Below are positions 20,230 to 31,419 of a stretch of DNA of 64,000 nucleotides, piece after piece. Source of the DNA: Pyricularia pennisetigena (lineage: Eukaryota; Ascomycota; Sordariomycetes; Magnaporthales; Pyriculariaceae); NCBI RefSeq assembly GCF_004337985.1, contig NC_043741.1, forward strand, positions 7,544,032 to 7,608,031, written 5' to 3'. Position 1 is the first letter of the stretch. Every line of letters begins with the position of its first letter. The translations under genes were made by a program, and so were the position numbers. A model generated the notes under the pieces. The model had not been told where the DNA came from. It did not search any database and worked only from the letters and a program-made list of their open reading frames with translations.

Positions 20230-23200
20230 CCCACACCCTACTAAAATTGGAGCAGTTAATTTTTAAAAATTCGTTATTAACCAACGAAATAAGTATAGGA
20301 AAAACGATTATCTATTTTACGGCGATTTATATATAGTATATCCGTTGTCAATACGACCGATTTATCCAAAATACCGACGGATGTTTTCCCATTTTAATTT
20401 TCGTCCCGGCCAGCTTTATTTCGCAAATATTTAAAAAAGTAATAACCATTTTCCCAACTCTCGACGTTAAATGCTATTATAGTTTAACCGAGGTATGCGT
20501 TACCGATACCCCGCGAGCGGTTGCTATTTTTACCCAGGCGCAATTCCACGATATTTTAAACCAAATTCGCCGCCCGCAAATTTAATCCCAAATTTGCGGG
20601 TACGGTTATTATTATATTTTATTCGATATTTTTAATCCGAAAAATTAAGCGGTTGGACGAAATTTATAACGCGGAAAAGGTTATCGATTCCAATTTTTAA
20701 CAGCGCCCCCCCGACGTCGACAACTTCGACGATAATTCCGATATTGAAAATAATACCCAATGAATATTTTTTGTAATAATTATTATAATTTTGTTATATT
20801 AATATATTTGTTTAAATTAAATAATTTTATTAGGAACCGTTAACGCAGAAACGGTCGGAAGGCCGAGTTTTCCACCGGCGAAAATACTAAAAATATCCGG
20901 CGTTTGGTTATATATTTATTATTCGGTATTTTTTTTAACGTATAATTGGAAACGAAGTTTAATATTTCCGCTACCGCGAATCGATAATATACCGCGTATT
21001 TCGCCTTATTTTTTATATTAATCCGGTATGGCCATTGTTACGCCGATTACTAATAAAATTAGGGATATTACTGGTTTTAATGCTCTGGTTTGGGATAAAA
21101 TTGCGATCCTTTTCGCCCGATTTGAAAACCTGTTTTAAAAAAATATATTTACGGTCGATTATATTTGGGAAAATAGTGGTTGTTTCGTCGTTTCTAATAT
21201 CGATAAAAACATTAAAACCTCCTTATAAAAATTCGAATTGATGGGTTGGAAATAGTGGCTATTTTACCCTCGAATTTTAAATTTTATAACTTTTACTACC
21301 ATACCAAACGAAAAATCAATAATAATTTTTAAATATACGGGCGTATTTACGGTACGTAGGGGTATGGATACCGGGTTCACTTTGCCCAACGGTATAATTA
21401 TTTATCCCCGTAAACGTATTCCGTTTTATAGTATTATTATTAAAAAGCTTTAATTTGGTCACCGTTTCGAAAACGTTATAACGAATACCGAGGCAATTTT
21501 TAAAAATATTATTACCGCATTCGTGGGCGAAAATATTGACGATATTGGTCCCGTTCCATTAGGAATTCCCACTAATACGGATATTACCGTTAGTGACCGC
21601 CAAATTTCGGCTTTTTTTAGTATAAGTTTTATCCGCCTACTGCAGTTTTTGGCAATTAATTACCTTTTTTGGTTAATAATCCACGCCGAGGACGATACCC
21701 GGGATATTAGTTCGGCGGAATTGGGTAAAATGCTGGCGTTAAAAAAAGTGGATTTTAAAACCAAACACCGCAACGTCCGACAAAATTTTAAAAAAAGCCT
21801 ATAGGAAAAAAAAACCCGTTTTGGATCGGTAATTGTGGACGTTTTAATTTAATATAGCGGCGACGGTTTTTTTAATTGGGTTTACTCGAAAATTTGCATT
21901 AATCCTAAAACGTTACCTCCGTCGGGCAGGGTTAAAATGGTCTATTTTATGTTAAACGAATCGCTATTTATTACCCGCGTGGTCGAAATTTACATGGAAA
22001 AAAAAGGGTTAACGCGTCCTAATTATAACCCCCAATTTTTGGATTTAAACGTAAATTAATTATATAATAACAGTTGTTATAATCCTTTTTCTTCCCCACA
22101 ATTATTGTAATAATTATTACAATTTTTATGTTTCTTAATTGTAATAAATGTTATAATAATTATTATTTTTCCATTTTTGTAACAATTATTACAATTTTTA
22201 ATATACCTGCTAACTTTTTTAGTTTTATTGTTTTTATTTTGGAAAAAACCAGTTTCGGTGTGGTTATTATCCGATTAAACCTGTCCCAAATTAAACGCGA
22301 TAAAACCGTTTCCGATTTTACCGATTCCAGCTCCAATTTTAACGTTTATATCCTAAATATTAATATTTCCAGCGCTGGTTTTAATTTGCACCCCAATTGT
22401 TGCACTGGTATTATTATCCCTTTAATATGGAACGTTAATATATAATTGCAAATTTGTGGTCGTTTAATTCGGTTAGGTTAAAACAAACCTGTTATTTGGC
22501 GCATTTTCGAAATGCGAAGTATTTTTTTCGATTGGGTAAAAGATCGCATATTCCGGAAAGTTAATACCCTTTTTTCTATTGTTCCGGCCGTTGTAAATAT
22601 ATAATAAATATTATTTAAATATATTACGCGCATACGTTTCCCTAAGGTATACAATTTCCAATTGCTAAACAATTTCTAACGTATAAAGTAATGGTAATTA
22701 TGTTTTTTTGGCTTTTTAATTACTTCGTTTGGATAGCAAAACCCCCCCAGCATTTTAATATTTTTTGTTTTAATAAAACGCGCCGCATAAGCGAATTCTA
22801 TTTTCGCCTGGCTTTAATGCTCGTATTAAATATTTTTAAACAGTTTAACGAACAGGATTTGGTGGAAAAAACGTTAGTTTTTATTTTAATGTTAAATCCA
22901 ATTTATATTAATTACCAATACCAGGAGCAAAACGGTGGCCGTAATACGTTTACTAATTATACTAATCGTACATATTTACCTTATTTCGATTTTACCATTA
23001 TAAATTAAAGGTTTATGGTTAAATTAATAAAATAAATTAAAAATAGCGATGGACTTTACGACGAAACCGCGACCGCGCGGGTTATCGGGGCCCCAATAAG
23101 GGATTTTGGCTCCTGGGTTATTAAACGCCGGAAAACTAATAAACTTTTTAAAAAAGGTATTTTTGGTAATAATAACGCCGACCCTTTGGCGGTCGTTATT

Positions 23201-23470
23201 TCGTTTTTTTCATTTATCGATTTTGGCCTTAATTACGATAAATTTATATTCGATTCGTTAAAAAAACCCTGCATACCTACTTTAAAAAAGAATAAAAAAG
23301 AGGACGATTCGGTTTTTCGATTATTTACCGCGACCCCAATTCGGAAAAAAGGCGTAACGCTGACAAACCTACTCCTAAAAAAATATTTAACGCTATTAAA
23401 CGTTTTCGTCTTTTTTAATCGGTTTGGGTTTCTTTATTTTGTTTTTTTTTGGGGTTTGGTGCTATAAAAT
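20230..23470 (+). pseudogene. SNF2-type helicase relic in the large transposon (left copy)
   Basis: The N-terminal helicase half reads LEQLIFKNSLLTNEISIGKT near 20,248-20,304, a damaged DEMGLGKT Walker A, then PILIFVPASF and FPTLDVKCYYSL. Middle parts (21,523-21,804) code FIRLLQFLAINYLFWLII and AELGKMLAL. The C-terminal half near 22,340-22,480 reads LNINISSAGFNLHPNCC and LQICGRLIRLG, the SNF2 motifs V and VI. Spacers at 20,770-20,830 and 22,060-22,200 look like introns rich in GTAATAATTATTATAAT. The tail runs on to about 23,470. Stops everywhere; inactive. SNF2 ATPases remodel chromatin; a transposon-borne one might open its target or resist silencing. Confidence 0.68.
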
Positions 23471-23559
23471 TGGGGGTTTTATATATATAATATTGTAATA
23501 ATTGTTACTATTAGGATCCGGTTTAATGGATTTATTATTCGTGGTTAGTGGGGTATTAT

Positions 23560-25657
23560 AATAACGGTTATTATTAAGATCTTTTTATTGGATTTATAAT
23601 TGGCGGTAAATGGAAAATATAATTTATTTCGGTAAAAAAATGGATAGGAAACGGGTTATTTATACGGAAAATTTTGGAAGAAATTATACCTCGCATTTTA
23701 TTTTAAACCAAATTACAATTAGTATTTATTTGTTTGTATTTACTGGTTTTACGGACGCTGTTTTACCTCTGTTATTCGCGGGTAAAATTACCGTTATTTG
23801 TCCATTTAATTCCTTTTTATAATAAAACGATTCTCGCCTTTACCCGCTTTGGTTTGCGTAATTTATTTTTTATTATTTTAAATTTTATGCGCTTTTTTCG
23901 TCGGATTTTTCGTATATTCCGTCCAGCAAATCTTTTTCGGTGTTAATTATACCATTAATATTTGAACCGTTTGTCCGGTTATATTTTTCCTTTGGATTTG
24001 CCCCTGTTTTTTTCAATATCCGCCTAAAATAGCACGCTATTGGGGCGTACAATTTTTTAATTAAATGCCTCCAATTTATCGCCCATTAGCTTTTTTAAAC
24101 CCAAATATAATAAATTAGGGCCGTCGAAATCGAAATTGGGTAATATTTCGGCCTTTTCGCTTCCCTAACCATTTTGGAATAATAAATACGTATAATGGAT
24201 TATATTTTGGTTGGTTAATATTATGTGGTATTTGCTGTTAATGCGTGTACGGGCGATATTTTCCAATATTTTGCGCACCGTAATTGCGATTGGCCCCATC
24301 GTTGCACAATTTAGGAATATTTTTCGCAAATCGTGCGTAGAATTGCGGTTATTTTGAATATTTATAACGAAATTTTTATTAATATATTTAATTATTAGGT
24401 TTGCCGGTTTAAATCCACTCCCGGCCGTAATATATTTTACGAACGCTAATTTTAAAATCCCGGTGCGCAGCGGCTAATTTGTAACCTTTGGTCGTAATTA
24501 CCAGGTAAAATATAACATTTTAAAGTTATAGTTTTTTGTTTTGCAACCGTAGAAAAATAGGACCAATTGCGGTATTATAATTTCCAATACGCCGTAATTT
24601 TTTTGATGGAACGCGTTTATTATTATTTATGAAAGGTTAATTATTTGCAAATAGCGGCGTTGCGTGCGGAAGGCGATATTAATTTTAGGTTTTATATTTT
24701 ATAATCCAATACCCATTAAACCGTTAATATAACCAGCGAATATATTATCGTAAATACGGTTTACCACGGAAATATATATATTATATAATATATTGGTAAA
24801 AACCTTTTCCAAGGCGTTTTTAAAAATTTAATCCCTATTCAATAATCCGTTTTGGATTAAAATAGCAATTATAATATACAAAATGCGGGACCGGAATATA
24901 TTTTGTAAAAACCGTAAAGCGTGGTAAAACTTTTTCTTTTTTTTTTAAAATTGGGTATATTTCCCCAACCTTATTATATTTATAAATATAATGGGGGCGT
25001 AATATTGCTATAATTGGTTAATAAAATTGAAATCGATATGGAAAAACGCTGGTACGAGTAATATCCATTGTTTTTTGTTAAAAGGTTGGGATAATTCGGT
25101 ATAAATTCCCTAAATAGTACGGATATATAACGTTGTTTTTTAATTTTTATAAACGAGGAGCAGGACGGAAAAATAGTCGAAATGGTCGGGTAGCAGGTTT
25201 AAAAAACGTTTAAAAAAGATTTCGTGGATTTGGATAATTCCTGCGTATTCCCCTTCGTTTTCGGTAATAACGGGGGTTTGGATAAAGTAGGAGGTTAATG
25301 TATTTCGTGCGAAGGTAGGGTATTGTGGGATTATTCCAGGCGTATATGGGCGGTTGGGGAATAAAAAACCATAAATTTGGTATATTATATAATATTTGGC
25401 GTTTTCGTAATAGGTGTCCGGATATTGTAAAAAAGCGGGCGTTTGCAACCATTTTTGGCGGAAAGGTACGGTGGCGTACCATTGGGATTACGTATATCGT
25501 TTAAATCCTGGCATTAATATAAGGAAATACGATATTAAGTTTTGCATTCGGTTACGTTTTCCATATCCAAGGTCCTGTACCTTATCCAGAAAATTGAAAT
25601 TGTTATATACGAAGGATAGTGTTAAGCTACAAGCGATCCTTTTTAAATTTGTTTATA

Positions 25658-25694
<37 letters not shown>

Positions 25695-26870
25695 GTAAAA
25701 AATTATTATTATTGTTCGCGGTAAAAGCTAAATATATATAGATATTGCTAATAACGTATTTGGGCAACGGCGACAACTTGTTGGGTTTACCGTTTAATAA
25801 TTTTATAAAATAAATATATTCCAAACCCGGATAATATATTTATAATACGTCGTAAAATTCCATTATTTATAAAACATAATACGAATGCGCGTAACAAATA
25901 ATTGTTTTTTTGGGGGGAATATCCGTGGGTTAAAATCGCTAATATTAATATAACGCGTTAATCCTTTAACGTTGGGGGGTTTGTGGTTTTTAAAAAGGTA
26001 TTTGGTTTTAGGTATACCACGTTCGAAATTTGTAACAATGGATAAAACGGGCGGTGGCCCCGGGAATGCAATAATAATAAAAATATAAATTTATATAATA
26101 TTGGCGTTTTGGACGGGATATCCTGGGTGGACGTATTAAATATTTGTTTAAACCAATTTATATCGTTTACGTTTTTGGCGGAACAATTTTTTATTCCCGA
26201 AAATTGGAAATTTGTAAGTTCGAACCGGTTAAAAAAACGTAAATATTATATTAATTATTGCAATTTTTTACGTAAAAAATCGGTTTCGATAAACGCAGGA
26301 AATTTATTATTAAAACGGTATTTGACCCCATTAGCGCGTAAACGTTTTCGGATTTAAAAATTTCGTAATGTTTTTTTAAAAAAAAGTATTCGCGATGGGG
26401 TAGGTCGGGTAATTTCGTAAAAATTTGCCGTTATTATTTAAACGTGGATAAATTGCGTACAATTGGTGCGTCGGTAACGGTTGCGCCAAAATTTGGTAAT
26501 ATCGCGAATAAATTTGGTTTCGGGGTTTATTTCCGTTTCGGATTCGGATTTTTTCGGTAATTATTTTTAATTTATTAAAAAAAACCTAAATTCCCATTTA
26601 TTTTCGAATATAAAATTGGGCGATAATAATTAAAATAACGATAAAAACGAAAATAATTGCGATATCGATGGAAATAATAGGGTTAAGTCGGACGGAAAAT
26701 ATTGGGTTGTAAATTGCGCGGATGGGAATATTTTTTCGGGTGTATTTATTATTATTATTGGAAATGTGTTTTCCATTATTGGATTCGGGTTTTATTTGGT
26801 TTAATAATATATCGAATAAAGGTTAATATGCGTAAATATATGGTATAATGGTAGAAACTTTTTATTTTCT
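23560..26870 (-). pseudogene. DUF6589-like DDE transposase relic (left copy)
   Basis: This is the mirror image of the clearer right-arm copy at 27,350-31,000. The best open part (25,448-25,140) reads LQYPDTYYENAKYYIIYQ and ENEGEYAGIIQIHEIFFKRF, ending in FSVLLLVYKN at the point where family members have a GDQKT signature. The frame is broken by many stops. Confidence 0.6.
25655..25694. repeat. (AT)n microsatellite, left arm
   Basis: A TA dinucleotide run inside the transposase relic, mirrored by a longer run at 28,505-28,557. The length difference shows the arms evolve separately. Confidence 0.85.
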
Positions 26871-26932
26871 CGTGTATCGGGGGGAATGGTGGTTGGCGAT
26901 ATCGCAGTATTGGGTGTTTTATTGGTGGTACC

Positions 26933-27246
26933 GCCATAAACGGCGAAATGCGATAAGATGTCCTCAGATTAGAACGAGCGCGATTTTTTCGGCCAATGTA
27001 ATTGGTCGAAAAACTAAATGGTTAAAAGGTATATGGAACGTTCGGTCCCCATTGCGAAGTAGGGGGGTTTAGTTTAAGCATTGAAACTAGTTATAAACGG
27101 TGAAATGCGATAAAATGTCCTTAAATTAGAACGAGCGCGATTTTTTCGGCCAATGTAATTGGTCGAAAAACCATGTGGTTAAAAGGTATATGGAGCGTTC
27201 GGTCCCTACTGCGGAGCGGGGGGGGTCTAGCCTGAGCATTGAGACT
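26933..27246. repeat. Two tandem subterminal units at the palindrome axis
   Basis: Two units of about 158 bp ending at 27,088 (CATTGAAACT) and 27,246 (CATTGAGACT). Each carries TTTTTCGGCCAATGTAATTG and GCGTTCGGTCC. They are the inner end of the left copy. The right copy starts directly after and lacks its own units. Confidence 0.75.
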
Positions 27247-28503
27247 AGTATTTCGCCGTTTATAGCGGTACCACCAACAAAATACCCAATATTACGATAT
27301 CGCCAACCACTATTCCCCCCGATATATAAAAAAATCAAAAATTTTTACCATTATACTATATATTTACGCATATTAACCTTTATTCGATATATTATTAAAC
27401 CAAATAAAACCCGAATCCAATGATGGAAAATATATTTCCAATAATATTAATAAATATACCCGAAAAAATATTCCCATCCGCGCAATTTATAACCCAATAT
27501 TTTACGTCCGACCTAACCCTATTATTTCCATCGATATCGCAATTATTTTCGTTTTTATCGTTATTTTAATTATTATCGCCCAATTTTATATTCGAAAATA
27601 AATGGGAATTTAGGTTTTTTTTAATAAATTAAAAATAATTACCGAAAAAATCCGAATCCGAAACGGAAATAAACCCCGAAACCAAATTTATTCGCGATAT
27701 TACCAAATTTTGGCGCAACCGTTACCGACGCACCAATTGTACGCAATTTATCCACGTTTAAATAATAACGGCAAATTTTTACGAAATTACCCGACCTACC
27801 CCATCGCGAATACTTTTTTTTAAAAAAGTATTACGAAATTTTTAAATCCGAAAACGTTTACGCGTTAATGGGGTCGAATACCGTTTTAATAATAAATTTC
27901 CTACGTTTATCGAAACCGATTTTTTACGTAAAAAATTGCAATAATTAATATAATATTTACGTTTTTTTCACCGGTTCGAACTTACAAATTTCCAATTTTC
28001 GGGAATAAAAAATTGTTCCGCCAAAAACGTAAACGATATAAATTGGTTTAAACAAATATTTAATACGTTTACCCAGGAAATTCCGTCCAAAACGCCAATA
28101 TTATACAAATTTATATTTTTATTATTATTGCATTCCCGGGGCCACCGCCCGTTTTATCCATTATTACAAATTTCGAACGTGGTATACCTAAAACCAAATA
28201 CCTTTTTAAAAACCACAAACCCCCCAACGTTAAAGGATTAACGCGTTATATTAATATGGGCGATTTTAACCCACGGATATTCCCCCTAAAAAAACAATTA
28301 TTTGTTACGCGGATTCGTATTATATTTTATAAATAATGGAATTCCACGACGTATTATAAATATATTATCCGGGTTTGGAATATGTTTATTTTAAGAAATA
28401 ATTAAACGGTAAATTTAACAATTTATCGCCGTTACCCGAATACGTTATTAATAATATTTATATTTATATTTAACTTTTACCGCGAATAATAATAATAATT
28501 TTT

Positions 28504-28504
<1 letters not shown>

Positions 28505-28557
<53 letters not shown>
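28505..28557. repeat. (AT)n microsatellite, right arm
   Basis: About 50 bp of pure AT dinucleotides within the transposase relic, longer than the mirrored run at 25,655-25,694. Confidence 0.92.
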
Positions 28558-28559
<2 letters not shown>

Positions 28560-29299
28560 TATTAATATATAAACCAATTTAAAAAGGATCGTTCGTAACC
28601 CAATATTATTTTTCGTATATAATAATTTTAATTTTCTGGATAAGGTATAGGATTTTGAATATGGAAAACGTAACCGAATGCAAAATTTAATATCTTATCT
28701 CCTTATATTAATGCCAGGATTTAAACGATATACGTAATCCCAATGGTACGCCACCGTATCTTTCCGCCAAAAATGGTTGCAAACGCCCGCTTTTTTTCAA
28801 TATCCGGACACCTATTACGAAAGCGCCCAATATTATATAATATACCAAATTTATTGTTTTTCATTCCCCAACCGCCCATATACGCCTGGAGTAATCCCAC
28901 AATACCCTACCTTCGCACGAGTTACACCAATTTTTTACTTTATCCAAACCCCCGCTATTACCGAAAACAAAAAGGAATACGTAAAAATTATCCAAATCCA
29001 CGAAATCCTTTTTAAACGTTTTTTAAACCTGGTACCCGACCATTTCGACTATTTTTCCGTCCTGCTCCTCGTTTACGGGGATTAAAAAACAACGTTATAT
29101 ATTCGTACTATTTAAGGAATTTATACCGAATTATCCCAGCTTTTTAACAAAAAATAATAAATATTACCCGTACCAACGTTTTTTCATATTAAATTTAATT
29201 TTATTAAACAATCATAGCAATATTACGCCTTTATTTTATTTAGAAATAAAATAAAATTAGGGAAATATAACCAGTTTTAAAAAAATAAAAAAAAGTTTT

Positions 29300-29954
29300 T
29301 GTGAACATGGCTAGCGCAGGGCTCATCATATTAGCTACCCTGCATTATCTTATAACGGCTAGCACGGGCTAATTTTATTAGTCACCCTGCATCGAATAAA
29401 TAAATAAATAACAAATAAAACGTTTACGCGTTTATACATACAAAGCTTTATATATCACGTCTTTGTTCATAGTTTCAACAACAAAACAAATACGTCATAT
29501 TTAATCTAGCTTAGTGGTATAATGCACGTACCATAATCTATATCATATATACGTTGAAGTGCGTGGGTTCGAGTCCCGTTGTGGTCGCAGATTTTCTGTG
29601 CATGCATAAGCACAATAAGCCGTTAAGCTTAATGGGCCGTTAGGCTCAATAGGTCGGCAGGTCAGTTACATGAATAAGGCCAACCCATGTGACGTGACCC
29701 CGCATTCCGGACATCCGGATCGAAGATCTGCACCTACGGATTCGAACACGTAATTCACAACTCAGCCTTAAATATATCACCTTCGTACCTTCATCGATTT
29801 AACGATTCAACGAATCGATTGTGCAACAATATATTATCTCTATTATCCGCTAGTAGACAGTTATCTGCCATTTCAACGTTCCATCAGCCTTATACCTGAT
29901 CCACTTTTCCCCGCGTTCAAGATTAAGCTTATTCTATCTCGTAACCTCCTCACA
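29300..29954 (-). mobile_element. Solo LTR (655 bp) with GTTTT target duplication
   Basis: Reverse-oriented copy of the TGTGAGGAGG...TTCACA repeat, flanked by GTTTT (29,295-29,299 and 29,955-29,959). The left arm keeps the empty site near 24,925, with one GTTTT (read AAAAC). It includes the tRNA-like segment at 29,506-29,588, plus strand. Confidence 0.88.
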
Positions 29955-31419
29955 GTTTTACCACGTTTTATGTCTTTTACAAAATGTATTCCGGTCCCGC
30001 ATTTTATATATTATAATTGCTATTTTAATTTAAAACGGATTATTAAATAGGGATTAAATTCTTAAAACCGTTTTGAAAAAAGCTTTTACCGATATACTAT
30101 ATAATATATATATTTCCGTGGTAAACTGTATTTACGATAATATATTCCCTGGTTATATTAACGGTTTAATAAATATTGGATTATAGGATATAAAACCTAA
30201 AATTAATATCGTTTTCCGCACGTAACGCCGCTATTTGCAAATAAGTAACCCTTTATAAATAGTAATAAACGCGTTCCACCAAGGAAATTACGGCGTATTG
30301 GAAATTATAATACCGCAATTGGTCCCATTTTTCTACGGTTGCAAAACAAAAAATTATAACTTTAAAATATTATATTCAACCTGGTTATTACGACTAAAAA
30401 TTATAAATTAACCGCTGCGCACCGGGATTTTAAAATCAGCGTTCGTAAAATATACCACGGCCGGGAATGGATTTAAACCGGTAAACCTAACAATTAAACA
30501 TATTAATAAAAATTTCGTTATAAATATTAAAAATAACCGCAATTCCACGCACGATTTGCGAAAAACATTTTTAAATTGTACAGCGATGGGGCCAATCGCA
30601 ATTACGGTGCGCAAAACATTGGAAAATATCGCCTGTATACGTATTAATAACAAATACCATATAATATTAACCAACCAAAATATAATCCACTATACGTGTT
30701 TGTTATTTTAAAATGGTTGGGGAAACGAAAAAGCCGAAATATTACCCAATTTCGATTTCGACGGCCCTAATTTATTATACCTGGGTTTAAAAAAATCAAT
30801 GGGTGATAAATTGAAGGTATTTAATTAAAAAATCGTACGCCCCAATAAGGAGTTATTTCAAACGGATATTAAAAAAATAGGGGCAAATTTAAAAAAGGGA
30901 TATAACCGGATAAACGGTTTAAATATTCATAGTATAATTAACACCGAAAAAGATTTGTTGGACGGAATATACGAAAGATCCGACGAAAAAGTCGTATAAA
31001 ATTTAAAATAATAAAAAGCAAATTACGCAAACCAAAACGGGTAAAAACGAAAATTGTTCCATTATAAAAAAAAATAATGGACGAATAACGGTAACCTTAC
31101 CCGCGAATAACGGAGGTAAAACAACGTCCGCAAAACCAGTAAATACAAATAAACAAATACTAATTGTAAATTTGATTTAAAATAAAAAACGAAATCTAAT
31201 TTCCTCCAAAATCCTCCGTATAAATAACCCGTTTCCTATCCATTTTCCTTACCCAAATAAATTATATCCTCCATTTACCGCCAATCATAAATCCAGCAAA
31301 AAAAATCCTAATAATAACCGTTATTATAATACCTTATTAACCACGAATAATAAATCCATTAAACCGGATCCCAATAATAATAAATATTATAATATTATAT
31401 ATACAAAACCCCCAATTTC

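Larger units (their letters stand above)
12832..27246 (+). mobile_element. Large TIR DNA transposon, left copy (about 14.4 kb, RIP-degraded)
   Basis: The outer end starts AGTCTCAGGGCTCATCCC; the inner end closes with GAGCATTGAGACT, so the termini share an inverted AGTCTCAGKGCTCA repeat. Inside are a RecQ-like helicase, unrecognised frames and an SNF2-like helicase on the plus strand, and a DUF6589-like transposase on the minus strand. All are broken by stops. Composition is very AT-rich with abundant TpA, the mark of RIP. It forms a palindrome with the copy at 27,247-41,613. A 648-bp solo LTR (14,990-15,637) is inserted in it. Confidence 0.8.
27350..31000 (+). pseudogene. DUF6589-like DDE transposase relic (right copy, clearest)
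   Basis: Reading through stops from about 27,350 gives an N-terminal part with LPNFGATVTDAPIVRNLSTF, a DNF-type segment (YNNFNFLDKV near 28,610), WYATVSFRQKWLQTP, then 28,777-29,085 coding QYPDTYYESAQYYIIYQ and HFDYFSVLLLVYGD, followed by KTTLYIRTI. The pattern DNFD then GDQKT-x-IR, followed by a P-x-FH segment, is that of the fungal DUF6589 transposase-like family. The C-terminal part (to about 31,000) reads FDFDGPNLLYLGLKK. An LTR splits it at 29,300. It would cut and join the element's ends. The family is assigned from memory of the motif pattern, so it is moderately sure. Confidence 0.6.

Noticed and set aside
28505..28557. Replication origin or CRISPR-like array at the long AT run
   Set aside because: It is a simple dinucleotide repeat with no spacers. 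It is a microsatellite whose length differs between the arms.
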